The notes: generated by a model from the sequence alone, not told the origin. 64,000 bases of DNA from Candidatus Villigracilis proximus (GCA_016715195.1 JADKBB010000006.1:76768-140767); one strand, 5' to 3'; shown: positions 35,868-46,217, numbered from the stretch's first letter. Translations and numbers: made by a program.

Positions 35868-36794
35868 TCAAAAGTCAATCAATTGGCGGATGTTTTTTTC
35901 GATCTCCATCTCCATACCCTTTTCGACCCTGAACCACATAATATCTCGATCGGACTCTTTGAACCAGTTTGCCTGTCGTCTGACGAAGATGCGAGTTACG
36001 CGTCTCATCTCAACTTTTGCCTGCTCCAGTGTCAATTCACCTTTGATTACTCTGACGCATTCCCGATACCCGATGGCCGACATGCTTGGCAGAGTGGATG
36101 GATACCCTTTCTCAAGCAGACCTTTCACCTCGTCCAGAAATCCATTTGCAAACATCAAGTCAATGCGTTCATCCACGCGCTGATACAATTCTTCCCGCGG
36201 ACGGTTCAAACCGATGGTAATTAAATGATAAGGCGATTCGACCTTCCCGCGTTGATCTGAGAATTTTCTGCCTGTCGTTAAGATGACTTCCAAAGCGCGG
36301 ATCGTTCGCCTTACATTGCGGGCATCTATTTTTGAGGCTGCTTCAGGGTCAAGAATCTCTAGCTTAGCGTGTAGCCAATCAAGCCCTCTTTCCTCTTTCA
36401 TCTTTTCCAGCTCAACCCGTAATCGTTCATCTGCAATAACCTCAGGCGGAGTCCAGCCCTGTGTCACCGCGCGGACGTATTGTCCCGTGCCGCCCACCAG
36501 AAAGGGGAGTTTTCCGCGTGCGTGAATATCTGCGATGAGTTCCTTCGCCTTTTCCTGAAAGACCGCCAGACTTAATGTTTCATCTGGATTAACGATATCA
36601 ATTAAATAATGAGGCGCACGCGCCATTTCCTCTTTTGAAGGCTTGGCTGTGCCAATGTCCATGCCGCGATAGAAGAGGCGTGAATCGGCAGAGATGATCT
36701 CGCCGTTCATTCTTTCGGCAAGTTGAATGGCGAGTTCTGTTTTACCGACTGCGGTCGGACCGATGATGAGGATAAGAGGAAGTTTATGCTGCAT
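35868..36794 (-). CDS. miaA: tRNA dimethylallyltransferase MiaA
   Basis: 308 residues, standard length. It transfers a dimethylallyl group to A37 of tRNAs that read UNN codons. GPTAVGKTELAIQLAE (P-loop), ISADSRLFYRGMDIGTAKPS (substrate Asp and Arg), HYLIDIVNPDE, LVGGTGQYVRAV and the tRNA-binding segment RKFSDQ are all present. It is followed closely by the acyl-CoA ligase, and preceded within 18 nt by the DUF3592 gene, forming a loose operon. Confidence 0.95.
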   Translation of the reverse strand: MQHKLPLILIIGPTAVGKTELAIQLAERMNGEIISADSRLFYRGMDIGTAKPSKEEMARAPHYLIDIVNPDETLSLAVFQEKAKELIADIHARGKLPFLVGGTGQYVRAVTQGWTPPEVIADERLRVELEKMKEERGLDWLHAKLEILDPEAASKIDARNVRRTIRALEVILTTGRKFSDQRGKVESPYHLITIGLNRPREELYQRVDERIDLMFANGFLDEVKGLLEKGYPSTLPSMSAIGYRECVRVIKGELTLEQAKVEMRRVTRIFVRRQANWFKESDRDIMWFRVEKGMEMEIEKNIRQLIDF

Positions 36795-36812
36795 TCTTTT
36801 GGCTGCTTGCCA

Positions 36813-37241
36813 TTATCTTTCCAGAACTGATTCTGCGGGATTCGCGGGGTTGTAATAGACAGGTACGCTGGCTCCAACAGGATAACGTGCCACGGTTGCC
36901 TGCGGCTGGCCTGCAACACGCGCACTTAAAAATTGTTCACCGGCCCTAATGGTCTGGCCTTGAAAGCCTTGTCCATTAACAACATATTGATAGATGACCA
37001 CGGGATAGGTCTTATGGCTTTGCCCGATGCGTTTTGATTGTATTGTAGACATAAGGACTGTGCCTGTTACTGCCGGCCAGGTTTGTGCTGTCTGACGATA
37101 GGCTGTGCTTTTCTGGTTGCGTTTGTAAAAAAAGAAACCTATTCCGCCAATGACCAAAATGGGTATGATGATACTGCACACTACACCTGCAATGCCTGCA
37201 AACACGCCAATACCTGTAATGATCCAATTAAGATTATCCAT
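36813..37241 (-). CDS. DUF3592-like membrane protein
   Basis: 142 residues. One long hydrophobic N-terminal region (about 8-38) holds one or two membrane helices. A soluble domain follows with WPAVTGTVL, YPVVIYQYVVNGQGFQG and VPVYYNPANPAESVLE, the signature of DUF3592 proteins of unknown function. AAAGGAGA precedes the ATG. It is the first gene before miaA. Confidence 0.78.
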   Translation of the reverse strand: MDNLNWIITGIGVFAGIAGVVCSIIIPILVIGGIGFFFYKRNQKSTAYRQTAQTWPAVTGTVLMSTIQSKRIGQSHKTYPVVIYQYVVNGQGFQGQTIRAGEQFLSARVAGQPQATVARYPVGASVPVYYNPANPAESVLER

Positions 37242-37270
37242 GGTGCTCTCCTTTTTAATAAAAGATTAAA

Positions 37271-37340
37271 TTTTTTTTTTGGGGGGGGGGGGGGGGGGAA
37301 TTTAAAGGGTTTTTTTTGGTCCCTTTTCCCCGGGGGAGTT
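37271..37340. other. Homopolymer-rich, probably artefactual sequence
   Basis: A run of about 10 T, then about 18 G, then AATTTAAAGGG, eight T, and CCCTTTTCCCCGGGGG. Nothing else in the window resembles this. It looks like a low-quality or mis-assembled segment. The start of the DUF3592 gene and the end of the neighbouring small membrane protein border on it. Confidence 0.75.
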
Positions 37341-37649
37341 TGTTAATCCGATTTGTTTTCTCTTTTCCAGCCGGCGTGCGATAAATCCGCATGTGACTGC
37401 AAAAATGATGCCAATAAATAGATCGAGAAATAGATTTGGAAGATTGAAGAAACTATGGAAGGCAAATCCACCTTGCTCGAAGAAAACCAGCGGGAAGCCG
37501 GCACGCGCAATATCGTCAGCGCAGAAATCAACTCCCAGCAGGGCTGGCAGGCCACAGTCGGATAAAAGATGCGCGGCAATGACGTTGATGAGGAAGAAGC
37601 TCAAGAGTCCGATCGAAAATCCTTTGAGAAATGTGCGGGAGAGGGTCAT
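37302..37649 (-). CDS. Small hypothetical membrane protein, C-terminus uncertain
   Basis: 115 residues with two hydrophobic helices (about 10-28 and 75-95). Between them are two closely spaced Cys residues (SDCGLP, VDFCADD) that might form an extracytoplasmic disulfide. No family recognised. After about residue 100 the frame runs into the homopolymer-rich artefact, so the last residues (SPGEKGPKKTL) are probably not genuine. Confidence 0.55.
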   Translation of the reverse strand: MTLSRTFLKGFSIGLLSFFLINVIAAHLLSDCGLPALLGVDFCADDIARAGFPLVFFEQGGFAFHSFFNLPNLFLDLFIGIIFAVTCGFIARRLEKRKQIGLTNSPGEKGPKKTL

Positions 37650-37739
37650 GTCAAAATAATTTCCTGTTTTTATGATTTGGCCATCTTTCTGGTAAACTCT
37701 TGAAAATATCCATTTATTTTAGCACTGAGGTGAGCAATT

Positions 37740-38588
37740 ATGATCAACTGGCAGGAATTAACAATCGATATGTTCGTTGAGCAATTGCGAACTGTATATA
37801 GAAGGACGTATGGCGATATTGACAGTGACTTCGGGCGCATTGTAACCTGGTGCGGACGTTTGGCGCTGGAGAATATTGCGAACTCAGATGCGTTGTATCA
37901 CGACATTGACCATACCATCATGGTGTCGCTTGCGGGGCAGGCGATCATTGAGGGAAAACATTTGCGTGAGGGCGGCGTAACGCCGCGTGACTGGATGCAT
38001 TTTATGATCGCGGTGATGTGCCATGATATTGGATATGTAAAAGGGGTGTGCAAGAACGATACGAAGGATATGTTTGCAACGGGAGTTGGGGACGAAATGG
38101 TTTTTGTTTCGCCCGATGGCACCGATGTTGCGTTGACGCCGTATCATGTTAATCGCAGCAAGTTATTTGTGATGGAGCGCTTCGGAAGCAGTTTGTTGCA
38201 GGATATGGCAAAATTTTTGGATGCGGAGTTGATCGCTTCATATATTGAAATGACGCGCTTTCCTTCTCCGCCGGGTGAGATGTATAAAGATACAAAAGGA
38301 CTTGGCGGCCTGGTGCGCGCGGCTGATTTTATCGGTCAGTTGGGTGACCCCGACTATTTGCGAAAATCCCCAGCTTTGTTTTATGAATTCCAGGAATTGG
38401 GCGTCAATGAAAAATTTGGGTATAAAGCGCCGAATGATCTGCGAAAAAATTATGCTACATTTTATTGGAATAGTGTCAGCCCATATATTCAGGATGCGCT
38501 GATGTATTTACGTTTGAGCGAAGACGGCAAGCAATGGGTCGCGAATATGCATTCGCATGTCTTTGACGCGGACACACACGCACATTAA
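37740..38588 (+). CDS. HD-domain metal-dependent phosphohydrolase
   Basis: 282 residues, cytoplasmic. Metal ligands of the HD superfamily are visible: YHDIDHTIMV (about 54-63) and AVMCHDIGYVKGVC (about 96-109, the HD pair). A later conserved-looking segment is GLGGLVRAADFIGQLGDP, with the C-terminal Asp ligand. The substrate may be a nucleotide, but none can be assigned. A good ribosome site (GAGGTGA) precedes the ATG. Monocistronic. Confidence 0.82.
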   Translation: MINWQELTIDMFVEQLRTVYRRTYGDIDSDFGRIVTWCGRLALENIANSDALYHDIDHTIMVSLAGQAIIEGKHLREGGVTPRDWMHFMIAVMCHDIGYVKGVCKNDTKDMFATGVGDEMVFVSPDGTDVALTPYHVNRSKLFVMERFGSSLLQDMAKFLDAELIASYIEMTRFPSPPGEMYKDTKGLGGLVRAADFIGQLGDPDYLRKSPALFYEFQELGVNEKFGYKAPNDLRKNYATFYWNSVSPYIQDALMYLRLSEDGKQWVANMHSHVFDADTHAH

Positions 38589-38632
38589 TATTGGTATAAT
38601 GGTGAGTCCCTTTTGATTCTCAATCATTTTTG

Positions 38633-39589
38633 TTATGCAGGTTTTTCAGCCTTGGTGTATTCGCGGATATTGTCTGTTGCTTTATCCAGCTTGTCCACTT
38701 CTTCTTCGGTTAATCTCCAGCCTGCTCCGCCGGCGTTGAGCTCTGCCTGCCTTACATTTTTTGCGCCCGGAATCGGCAACGCACCTTTGCAGATCAGCCA
38801 GTTAAGTGCAACCTGCGAAACGGTTTTATCGCCATGATTAAGCCCGATCTCGCGCAGCAGCTTAGTCACAGGTGGAAGTTTCTTTAATAACTCCACATAT
38901 TGTGAGCCGCGCACACCGGGCGGTGGATTCTCTGATGTGTATTTACCGGTTAATAAACCTTTTTCGAGCGGGGAGTATGCAATTAAGCGAATGCCAAGTT
39001 CCTTACAGCGCGCGAGGGTTCCGTTCTTTTCCACTTCACGACTGAGCAGGCTGTAATGCACCTGATTGGATGCGAGCGGAATTCCATGTTGGGCCAGGGT
39101 TGAATAGGCCCGCAGCATTTTCGTCTGCCCGAAATTGGAAACACCCACAGTGCGCGTCAGTCCGCGCTTTACACATTCCACCATGCCTTCCATCATCGTC
39201 TCAGGGCTCATCAACGGCGATGACCAGTGGATTTGATATAGATCCACCGACTCTAACCCCATGCGCTCCAAACTTGCTTTCAATGCGCGTGGAATAAATC
39301 CTTTGGTTAACCGCCACGGCCACGGAAAGAATTTGGTTGCCACCAGCACCGGTTGCTCGGTCTCTTTTAAGAACTGACCCAGTAATCGTTCTGAATATCC
39401 CGAGCCATATATCTCCGCCGTGTCTACAAATCGAACACCGAGATTTAATGACGCGTCAAATGATTCGCGGATTTCCTTGTCGGTGTGCGTTTGTCCATAT
39501 CCCCAAACTACACGGTCACCCCATTGCCATGCGCCCAGCCCCATCTCTATCGCGTGCAAAAATCTTGTTTCGTTGCTGACTTCGGTCAC
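38633..39589 (-). CDS. Aldo/keto reductase
   Basis: 318-residue NADP-dependent oxidoreductase with a TIM barrel. The catalytic tetrad is recognisable: RFVDTAEIYGSGYSER (Asp and Tyr), VLVATKFFPW (Lys) and YQIHWSSP (His). The cofactor region SPLEKGLLTGKYTSE and the late LICKGALPIPGAK are typical. The start is a GTG at 39589 with AGGAGG 4 nt upstream. Divergent from rnc. The substrate is unknown. Confidence 0.9.
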   Translation of the reverse strand: MTEVSNETRFLHAIEMGLGAWQWGDRVVWGYGQTHTDKEIRESFDASLNLGVRFVDTAEIYGSGYSERLLGQFLKETEQPVLVATKFFPWPWRLTKGFIPRALKASLERMGLESVDLYQIHWSSPLMSPETMMEGMVECVKRGLTRTVGVSNFGQTKMLRAYSTLAQHGIPLASNQVHYSLLSREVEKNGTLARCKELGIRLIAYSPLEKGLLTGKYTSENPPPGVRGSQYVELLKKLPPVTKLLREIGLNHGDKTVSQVALNWLICKGALPIPGAKNVRQAELNAGGAGWRLTEEEVDKLDKATDNIREYTKAEKPA

Positions 39590-39746
39590 AGTGCCTCCTA
39601 AAGGAACTTTCCGATTTTATCTTAAAAAACGGCTTTCCCAAAAAAATCAGGTTACAATTCAGCCCGCTCAATATTTGGAACTGATGGAACGCGAGACTCT
39701 TCGGGGAGGGGTTTGGCGCTCCCTGAGTTCCGGGAGGTTCCCTGAA

Positions 39747-40454
39747 ATGGCACATTTAAATGCGCGGGATGTAGAGCCCGCTTCTGACCTAAGCCGACGG
39801 CTGGGTCTGTCCTTTTCCAGTTTATCTTTGCTGGTACGTGCGTTGACCCACCGTTCCTACGTCAACGAGTATCCGCAGGCTGTGGAAGATAACGAACGCT
39901 TGGAATTCCTCGGCGATGCCGTGTTGGATTTCACCGTCGGAGCGTGGGTATACAATCGTTTCCCCGAATTACCCGAAGGTGACTTGACCAAGATGCGCTC
40001 GGCACTGGTTCGCAATGAACAGCTTGCAAAATTTTCACGCAGACTGGATCTGGGACGCGCGCTTCGGCTCGGGCGCGGCGAAGCATCCTCTGGCGGTCAC
40101 AACCGTGACAATTTGCTGGGTTCGGCTTTCGAAGCGCTGATCGGCGCCTTGTATTTAGACTCAGGCCTCGGCGCGGTGGATGCGTTTGTGATTCCAATCT
40201 TGGAAGAATCACGTGAGTCCATCTTAAATGAAATCCATGATCCAAAGAGTCAACTACAGGAATGGACTCAATCTCATAAACTTGGCGCTCCGCGTTATCA
40301 CGTGGTTAGCAGCAGCGGACCAGACCATGCAGTTGTTTTTGAAATGATCGTGGAAGTGGCTGGCGTTGAAAGAGGGCGCGGTACCGGCACAAGTAAAAGT
40401 CACGCCGAGCACGCAGCGGCGCAGGACGCGCTGAATAATTTGGAAGTGTTTTAA
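39747..40454 (+). CDS. rnc: Ribonuclease III
   Basis: Double-strand-specific endoribonuclease for rRNA and mRNA processing, 235 residues. The catalytic signature is ERLEFLGDAVLDF, and the second acidic site lies in GSAFEALIGALYLDSG. The C-terminal dsRNA-binding domain runs from KSQLQEWTQSHKLG to KSHAEHAAAQDAL. The open frame extends far upstream, but GGGAGG at 39732-39737 fixes the start at the ATG at 39747. It is followed by a short repeat and smc, the usual rnc-smc pairing. Confidence 0.93.
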   Translation: MAHLNARDVEPASDLSRRLGLSFSSLSLLVRALTHRSYVNEYPQAVEDNERLEFLGDAVLDFTVGAWVYNRFPELPEGDLTKMRSALVRNEQLAKFSRRLDLGRALRLGRGEASSGGHNRDNLLGSAFEALIGALYLDSGLGAVDAFVIPILEESRESILNEIHDPKSQLQEWTQSHKLGAPRYHVVSSSGPDHAVVFEMIVEVAGVERGRGTGTSKSHAEHAAAQDALNNLEVF

Positions 40455-40459
40455 TCACA

Positions 40460-40552
40460 CCCTGAGCGGAGGACGTTCTTTGAGGCGCAGCCGAACGCCC
40501 TCGACAAAAGGCCTTCGAACTCAACTGTCCGAGCTCCTCAGGATGTAAAAAA
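40460..40552. repeat. CCTGAGCGGAG...CTCAGG-type intergenic repeat
   Basis: About 90 nt between rnc and smc that begin ACCCTGAGCGGAGG and end GCTCCTCAGGATG, so the ends are inverted. The inside contains a GCAGCCGAA unit that also occurs near 59541-59553. Confidence 0.5.
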
Positions 40553-40581
40553 ATCGTAAATCAGAAATCGAAAATGAGAAC

Positions 40582-43500
40582 ATGCCTCTTCGTCTAAAAT
40601 CACTTGAGTTACAAGGATATAAAACTTTCGCTTCGCGCACCGTGTTTGAGTTCGCGAGTGGAATTACCGCAATTGTCGGGCCGAATGGTTCAGGCAAATC
40701 GAATATTGCTGATTCACTGCGCTGGGTGTTGGGTGAACAGTCTTATACGCTTTTGCGCGGCAAGAAAACAGAAGACATGATCTTCTCCGGTTCAGAGCAT
40801 CGTGCGCGTGCAGGCATGGCGCAGGCTACGATCACCTTTGACAATACTGAGCAATGGCTGCCCGTGGACTTTTCAGAAGTGGCGATGACGCGTGTTGCAC
40901 ATCGTGATGGCCACAATGATTATTTAATTAACGGTCAGCATGTGCGTTTGCGTGAGATGAATGAATTGCTCGCACAGGCCGGCCTCAGCGAGCGGACATA
41001 TACCATCCTCGGTCAGGGCTTGGTGGACGCCTCTCTTGCCTTGAAAGCAGATGATCGCCGCCGTTTATTTGAAGAAGCTGCGGGTGTGGGTTTATATCGC
41101 GCACGCCGTGACGATGCATTAAAGCGCCTTGAAAACACAGAACGTAATCTCGAACGTGTACTTGATATCATGGCCGAACTTGAGCCGCGTATCAAGAGTT
41201 TGGAACGTCAGGCCAAGCGTGCCATTGATTTTGCGCGTGCTCAAGCTGATATGAAAATGATCCTGCGCGAATGGTACGGTTTTCACTGGCACCGCGCCCA
41301 GCGTGACCTGACCGATGTGCGCGAAACTGTCCGTGGACAGGAAACTCGCGTGCGTGATTCGCGCCTGGTTCACGAAAAGACTCAGGAAGAATACTCGGCT
41401 TTCCGTGAGCGGCTCTCAGGGCTGCGTGCCCAATTGAATGGGTGGCATCGTCAATCGGCGGAGCTGCATAATCAGCGTGAAGCCATCAGCCGTGAACTGG
41501 CTGTGCTCGAAGAACGCCGCCGCGCGTTGACCAATACCCAGGCCGCTGTGCTTTCAGATCAGGAACATGCAATGGATGAATTGCATCTCGCCAATGATCG
41601 TTATGGCGAAGCCGAGCAGGATGTGGTCCGCATTCAAGGCGAATACGAAGAAGCCAAGACACAGCTTGCGAATGCTCAAAACTCTTTGCAAACCCGCCAG
41701 TCTGAGCGCGCGGCTTTGGAAGAACAGCTTGCTGTCACACGTAATCAGATCGAAAACTTAAGTCAACAGCGTGCCGAAAATAATGCGCGTTTGGATGAAT
41801 TAAAGTCACGTATCGAATCTCAAACCCAAAAAATTGAACAAACCAAAACTTCCATCGCAAATGGCGAGACTCTTTCCGCGAAGGCCAGGGCTCAATATGA
41901 TGCCGCCCGCAATGCGCGTGAACAGGCCAATATTGCCTTGCAGGAAGCCGAAGAAAAAGTAATCAACAAAAAGAATGAAGTGGATCGTATCGAACGTGAA
42001 CGCCGCGCGGCTCTTGAACAGCGCACAAAAGAAGAATCAGATCATTCACGTTTGAAGGCTCAACTTGAAGTGCTCGAACAATCTGAGCAGTCTTTAGCGG
42101 GCTATGCCGAAGGCGCTCGTTATCTGCTCGATGCCGCACGTCAGTCCAAGCTTAGCGGTGCGCGTGGTGCGCTTAGTGCTGCGCTTGATGTGCCCGCTGA
42201 CCTTGAAACTGCGATTGCCGCCGCGCTGGGTGATACCCTCGATGCAGTTCTGCTTGACGCCGGTCAGCTTGAAGATGCGTTGAGTCTGCTTGAATCAAAT
42301 GAAGCTGGCCGCGCGGTTTTACTTCCGCTGGATGAACGCGAAAATATTTCTCTGAACAACCCGAATGATATTGATTGCATCGGCGTCGCGTCTGATCTGG
42401 TCAATGCGCCCGATGAATTGCGTGCTGCTGTGCGTTTGATGTTGGGGCAGACTCTGATCGCGCGTGATAGAAACACCGCCCGCAGATTAATTAAGGATTT
42501 ACCGACTCACGCGCGCGTGGTGACTCTGCGCGGGGAAGTGTTCCGCGGCGATGGACTCGTCATTGCCGGGAAGACCGCTTCTTCCTCCGCCCTGAGCCGG
42601 CCTCGCCAGAAACGGGAATTCGAATCCGCTTTGAGTGGACTCATCTCACGCCTTGCTGAATCGAACTCGCTCGTTGAGCAGTTGTCAAATCAACTGGCGG
42701 GGGCGCAGCGTGAGTTGTCACAGGCCGATACCGATGCGCGCGAAGCACGCGTCAGATTAGGCGAATGCCAGGAGACCGAGCAGCAGGCCGGTCTTGAGTC
42801 TGAGTCGACACAGCGTCAGCTTGAGTGGCAGAAAAACCAGTTGACACAGTTGGAAGCCGAAGCGCAGGAGTCTGCTTCGATCCAGCAAAAATTGATCGAG
42901 TCTCAATCTGAAGTTGAAAATCATTCTTTGGAAGCACAGTCGCAATCGAAGGATATAGCGAATAAATTAGCCGAGATCGCCGCGGATGAATTACAGGAAC
43001 AGGCTTCGTATTGGAGCACGCGCGTGGCTGTGGCAGAACAAAGTGTGGCGGGCGCAATTACAAAGAAAGATGAACGCACCAGGGAAATTACACGCCTTGA
43101 TTCACGCCGCGTGGAATTGATCAACCGCTTGCAGGAAGCAGATAATTCTTTGAATGGTCTGGATCAGGAAAAGCCCGTCTGCGTGAAAACGAGTCTGGTT
43201 TGCATGGTCAGATCGAAGAGATGCGCATCTTGATCGAGCCTGCTGAAAAAGATCTGGAAACCGCCGAGCAGGAAGAAAAACGTTTGCAGGAATCAGAAGC
43301 CAACGCGCAGCGTATCTTTGCCAATGCAGAACGTTCTCAGGGACAGGTGCAGTTGGAGCAGACTCGCAAGCAGGAAGCGTTGGACAATTTACACCAAAAG
43401 ATCACAGACGATTTTGGCTTGGTGATGTTTGATTATGCCGCAGATGTATCTGGCCCTGTGCCGCTGCCTTTGGACGGCATGGTCGAGCAGTTGCCAATCG

Positions 43501-44187
43501 TGACCGAACTCGCGCCTGAAATTGAAGAACAGTTGAATCATCATCGCGCGCAGATCCGCCGCATGGGTCCGATCAACCCCGATGCGAAAACTGGAATACG
43601 ATCAGGAAAGCGAACGCTATACGTTTATGAAGACTCAGGTGGAAGATCTGCGCAAAGCCGAAGTGGACTTGAAGCAGGTTGTGGCTGAGTTGGATGAAAT
43701 TACAAAGAAGGAATTTATCCGCACCTTTGATGCCGTGGACAAGCAATTCCGCGAGACGTTTGTACGTTTGTTTGGCGGCGGTTCCGCCCGCCTCGCGTTG
43801 ACCGACCCTGAAAATCTGGTGGATACCGGTATTGAAATTGAAGCACGTCTGCCGGGACGCCGTGAGCAGGGATTGGCATTGCTCTCTGGTGGTGAAAGAA
43901 GTTTGACTGCGATCGCGTTGGTGTTTGCGCTGCTCAAAGTTTCGCCCACCCCCGTCTGCGTGATGGATGAAGTGGATGCGATGCTCGATGAAGCCAACGT
44001 GGGCCGCTTCCGCGATCTGCTCGTAGACTTGAGCAAGGATACGCAGTTCATCATCATTACCCACAACCGCAATACTGTGCAGGCCGCGGATGTGATCTAC
44101 GGCATCACGAAAGGCCGCGATTCTGCCAGCCAGATCATTAGCCTGCGATTGGATCAAGTGACAGATGATCTGTTGAAGCGGGGATGA
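40582..44187 (+). CDS. smc: Chromosome segregation ATPase SMC, frameshifted
   Basis: About 1200 residues, the normal size. The N-terminal head has GPNGSGKSNIADSLRWVLGE (Walker A); long coiled coils (about 170-500 and 670-1000) surround a hinge around residue 520-640 (LSGARGALSAALDVPADLE). The C-terminal head has LLSGGERSLTAIALVFAL, Walker B VCVMDEVDAMLDEANV and FIIITHNRNT. Two single-base indels split it: a missing G near 43171-43174 and an extra A near 43587-43590. SMC is important for chromosome organisation, so I read both as sequence errors. Partner ScpA/B genes are not in the window. Confidence 0.92.
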
Positions 44188-44220
44188 GAAGAAGAGCCTG
44201 AAAAGTAAAAAGTGAGAAGT

Positions 44221-44255
44221 AAAAAGCCCGACTCAAATTTGAGTCGGACTTTTTT
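44221..44255. terminator. Bidirectional terminator between smc and foldase
   Basis: A perfect palindrome CCGACTCAAATTTGAGTCGG (44228-44247), preceded by five A and followed by six T. It ends the convergent smc and foldase transcripts. Confidence 0.88.
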
Positions 44256-44326
44256 GTAACTGGATGTTTCGGATGTGATTTCAGGTTTTTTTGTCTTTTA
44301 TTTATCCTTCAGCTTTCATCCTTGTT

Positions 44327-45718
44327 TTACTTCGGTGTAGCGGTTGGTTCTTTCGCAATCGCGGTGAGTTGTTCAATTGCTGAATCTGTCGCGATAGTGA
44401 TGAAGTTGGGTTCGGTGGGGACGAGTTGTTTCCAAAAGTCGAAAGTCTCAACGCTGTATTCTTCGCGGGCGGCGGTTAGCCATTCCTGGAAGGCAGTGTT
44501 TTTCGCGGTGTCATATTGTTCTGCGCTGAGTGGACGATCCTGCTTCGCGATCAATTGAATGATGTGAAGACCGAACTGACTTTGAACAGGGGTAAGTGTG
44601 AAGTCACCCGGTTTTTCCAAAGCAAATGCGGCGGTTTCAAACTCCGGCACCATTGCGCCAGTGCCGAACCAGCCCAGGTCACCGCCAGTTGCAGCGGAAC
44701 CGTCTTCAGAGAATTCCTGCGCAAGAGCCGCAAAATCTCCGCCGCTCTTTAATTTTTCGATGATAGTGACAGCCAGAGCCCCGTCTTGAACCAAAATGTG
44801 ACGGGCCCAAACCTGTTGTTGGGTATTGGATATGTCAGCGGTGATGGATTCTTGAAGTTTTTCCTGTAACAGTTGCGCTTCGAAGAGAGATTTGTAATCT
44901 TCTACCTTGAAACCAAGTTTTTCCATTCTTTCGGCGGCGCTATCCACTTCAGTTTGGTAGCCTTCGAGAGTGTACGGTGTGGCGGTTGGTTCAGGGGTGA
45001 AGGTGACTTCGCTGGTGGGAACAAGTGTGGCTGTGGGAGTCGCTGAAGGCACAACGGTTGCTGTTGCGGCAGGCGTACCCGTTGTCGCTGAGTCTGATGC
45101 GATGGTTTCCACGGTCGCAGTGAATTCTGGTGTTGCGCTGGGAACTGGAGTCTTGGTCACGATTGTGAATGCTTCTTCCGGCACATCTGGCAGGGTGACA
45201 TTTGTGGGGGTGACGGAGGGGGTGGGGGTGCCATCAGGGAAATACCCGAAGGCGCTCCGCATCACTTCGTCCAGTTCTGCTTCGCTGACAACTATGCCGC
45301 GTTTCGCCGCTTCCTGGCGAATCAGTTCCTCATTGATCAACTGGTCGAGCACTGTCTGACCGGTGGCTTCAGAGGAATCCAGTGAACTTTGAATTTGTTG
45401 TAACTGGGCGGTTACATCCATGCCGAATACCTGCGCGTATTGTGAGTACTGGCTGTATTGCATTAACAATTGCTGGCGTTGCAGGCGCACGCGCGCTTGA
45501 AAATCTTTTGCGAGGATCTCAGTTTCTCCAACCTTTGCCACAGGTTTCTGAAGTTGGAAATAGTTAATATCCAAATATCCGTAGACCAGCAAAAGTACAA
45601 CGGCGCTAAGAATGCCAATGAACACATACAGAATCATGCGGCTTTGCTGGCGCTCGCGTTCAAGGCGGGCAACGTGTTTCTTGTGTGTAACGGGCTTCTT
45701 GCCCGATTCATTATCCAT
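44327..45718 (-). CDS. Membrane-anchored parvulin-type peptidyl-prolyl isomerase (SurA/PrsA-like)
   Basis: 463 residues. An N-terminal cytoplasmic tail and one membrane helix (about 25-45) lead to a SurA-N-like helical chaperone domain. The C-terminal parvulin rotamase (about 315-440) contains WARHILVQ, GDLGWFGTGAMVPEFE and SQFGLHIIQLI. An unusual insertion of about 95 residues between residues 165 and 260 is almost pure Thr/Pro/Ser/Val (TPTATLVPTSEVTFTPEP), probably a flexible extracytoplasmic linker. It likely folds exported proteins. Confidence 0.88.
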   Translation of the reverse strand: MDNESGKKPVTHKKHVARLERERQQSRMILYVFIGILSAVVLLLVYGYLDINYFQLQKPVAKVGETEILAKDFQARVRLQRQQLLMQYSQYSQYAQVFGMDVTAQLQQIQSSLDSSEATGQTVLDQLINEELIRQEAAKRGIVVSEAELDEVMRSAFGYFPDGTPTPSVTPTNVTLPDVPEEAFTIVTKTPVPSATPEFTATVETIASDSATTGTPAATATVVPSATPTATLVPTSEVTFTPEPTATPYTLEGYQTEVDSAAERMEKLGFKVEDYKSLFEAQLLQEKLQESITADISNTQQQVWARHILVQDGALAVTIIEKLKSGGDFAALAQEFSEDGSAATGGDLGWFGTGAMVPEFETAAFALEKPGDFTLTPVQSQFGLHIIQLIAKQDRPLSAEQYDTAKNTAFQEWLTAAREEYSVETFDFWKQLVPTEPNFITIATDSAIEQLTAIAKEPTATPK

Positions 45719-45864
45719 TTTCGTACTCCTTCATTCTCAAAAATTTTTCACCACAATGGGAATGGACGAACATCCACAGGGTGGGAGACCATTAACTCTG
45801 TGAAATCCATGCGCAAAGCGCGTGTAGTGAAAAGCCTTTAAGAAACAGTCTCTTAACATAAATT

Positions 45865-45895
45865 CGGGGCATGGAAAGATGATTCCCATGCCCCG
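45865..45895 (-). terminator. Hairpin after rpsR
   Basis: CGGGGCATGG and CCATGCCCCG form a 10-bp stem downstream of rpsR. The tail on the minus strand (AATTTATG) is only weakly U-rich. Confidence 0.6.
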
Positions 45896-45912
45896 CGAAA
45901 TTCTTTTGGCAA

Positions 45913-46200
45913 CTAGGAACGACTATCGTCTAGTGATCTGCCGCTAAAAGGCAGGAACGCTACATGGCGCGCCTGCTTGACAGCTGCGGCCACTACACGT
46001 TGGTGCTTCGCGCACGCGCCGGTCTGGCGGCGTGGGCGGATCTTGCCTTCTTCAGTTATATATTTGCGAAGCAGGTCGATCTTCTTGTATTCGATGACCA
46101 AGGTCTTATCTGCGCAAAATTGGCAAAACTTGGGCTTTGCGAAAAACTTGCGGTCACCGCCGCCGCCTTCGCCGCCTGAATAATTACGTTCTTCACTCAT
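45913..46200 (-). CDS. rpsR: 30S ribosomal protein S18
   Basis: 95 residues. The core CQFCADKTLVIEYKKIDLLRK and the basic ending KIRPRRQTGACAKHQRVVAAAVKQARHVAFLPF are diagnostic. The N-terminus is Gly-rich (GGEGGGGDRK). It keeps a CxxC and a later Cys, the zinc-ribbon-like form of S18. Third gene of rpsF-ssb-rpsR; S6 and S18 bind each other on the 30S subunit. Confidence 0.97.
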   Translation of the reverse strand: MSEERNYSGGEGGGGDRKFFAKPKFCQFCADKTLVIEYKKIDLLRKYITEEGKIRPRRQTGACAKHQRVVAAAVKQARHVAFLPFSGRSLDDSRS

Positions 46201-46217
46201 GATTTACTCCAAACAAA

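Noticed and set aside
38588..38615. TATAAT at the end of the HD gene as a promoter
   Set aside because: It reads into the 3' end of a convergent gene, so there is nothing downstream to transcribe.
40582..44187. Three separate coiled-coil genes
   Set aside because: The pieces together make one complete SMC with both ATPase halves; single-base indels explain the splits.
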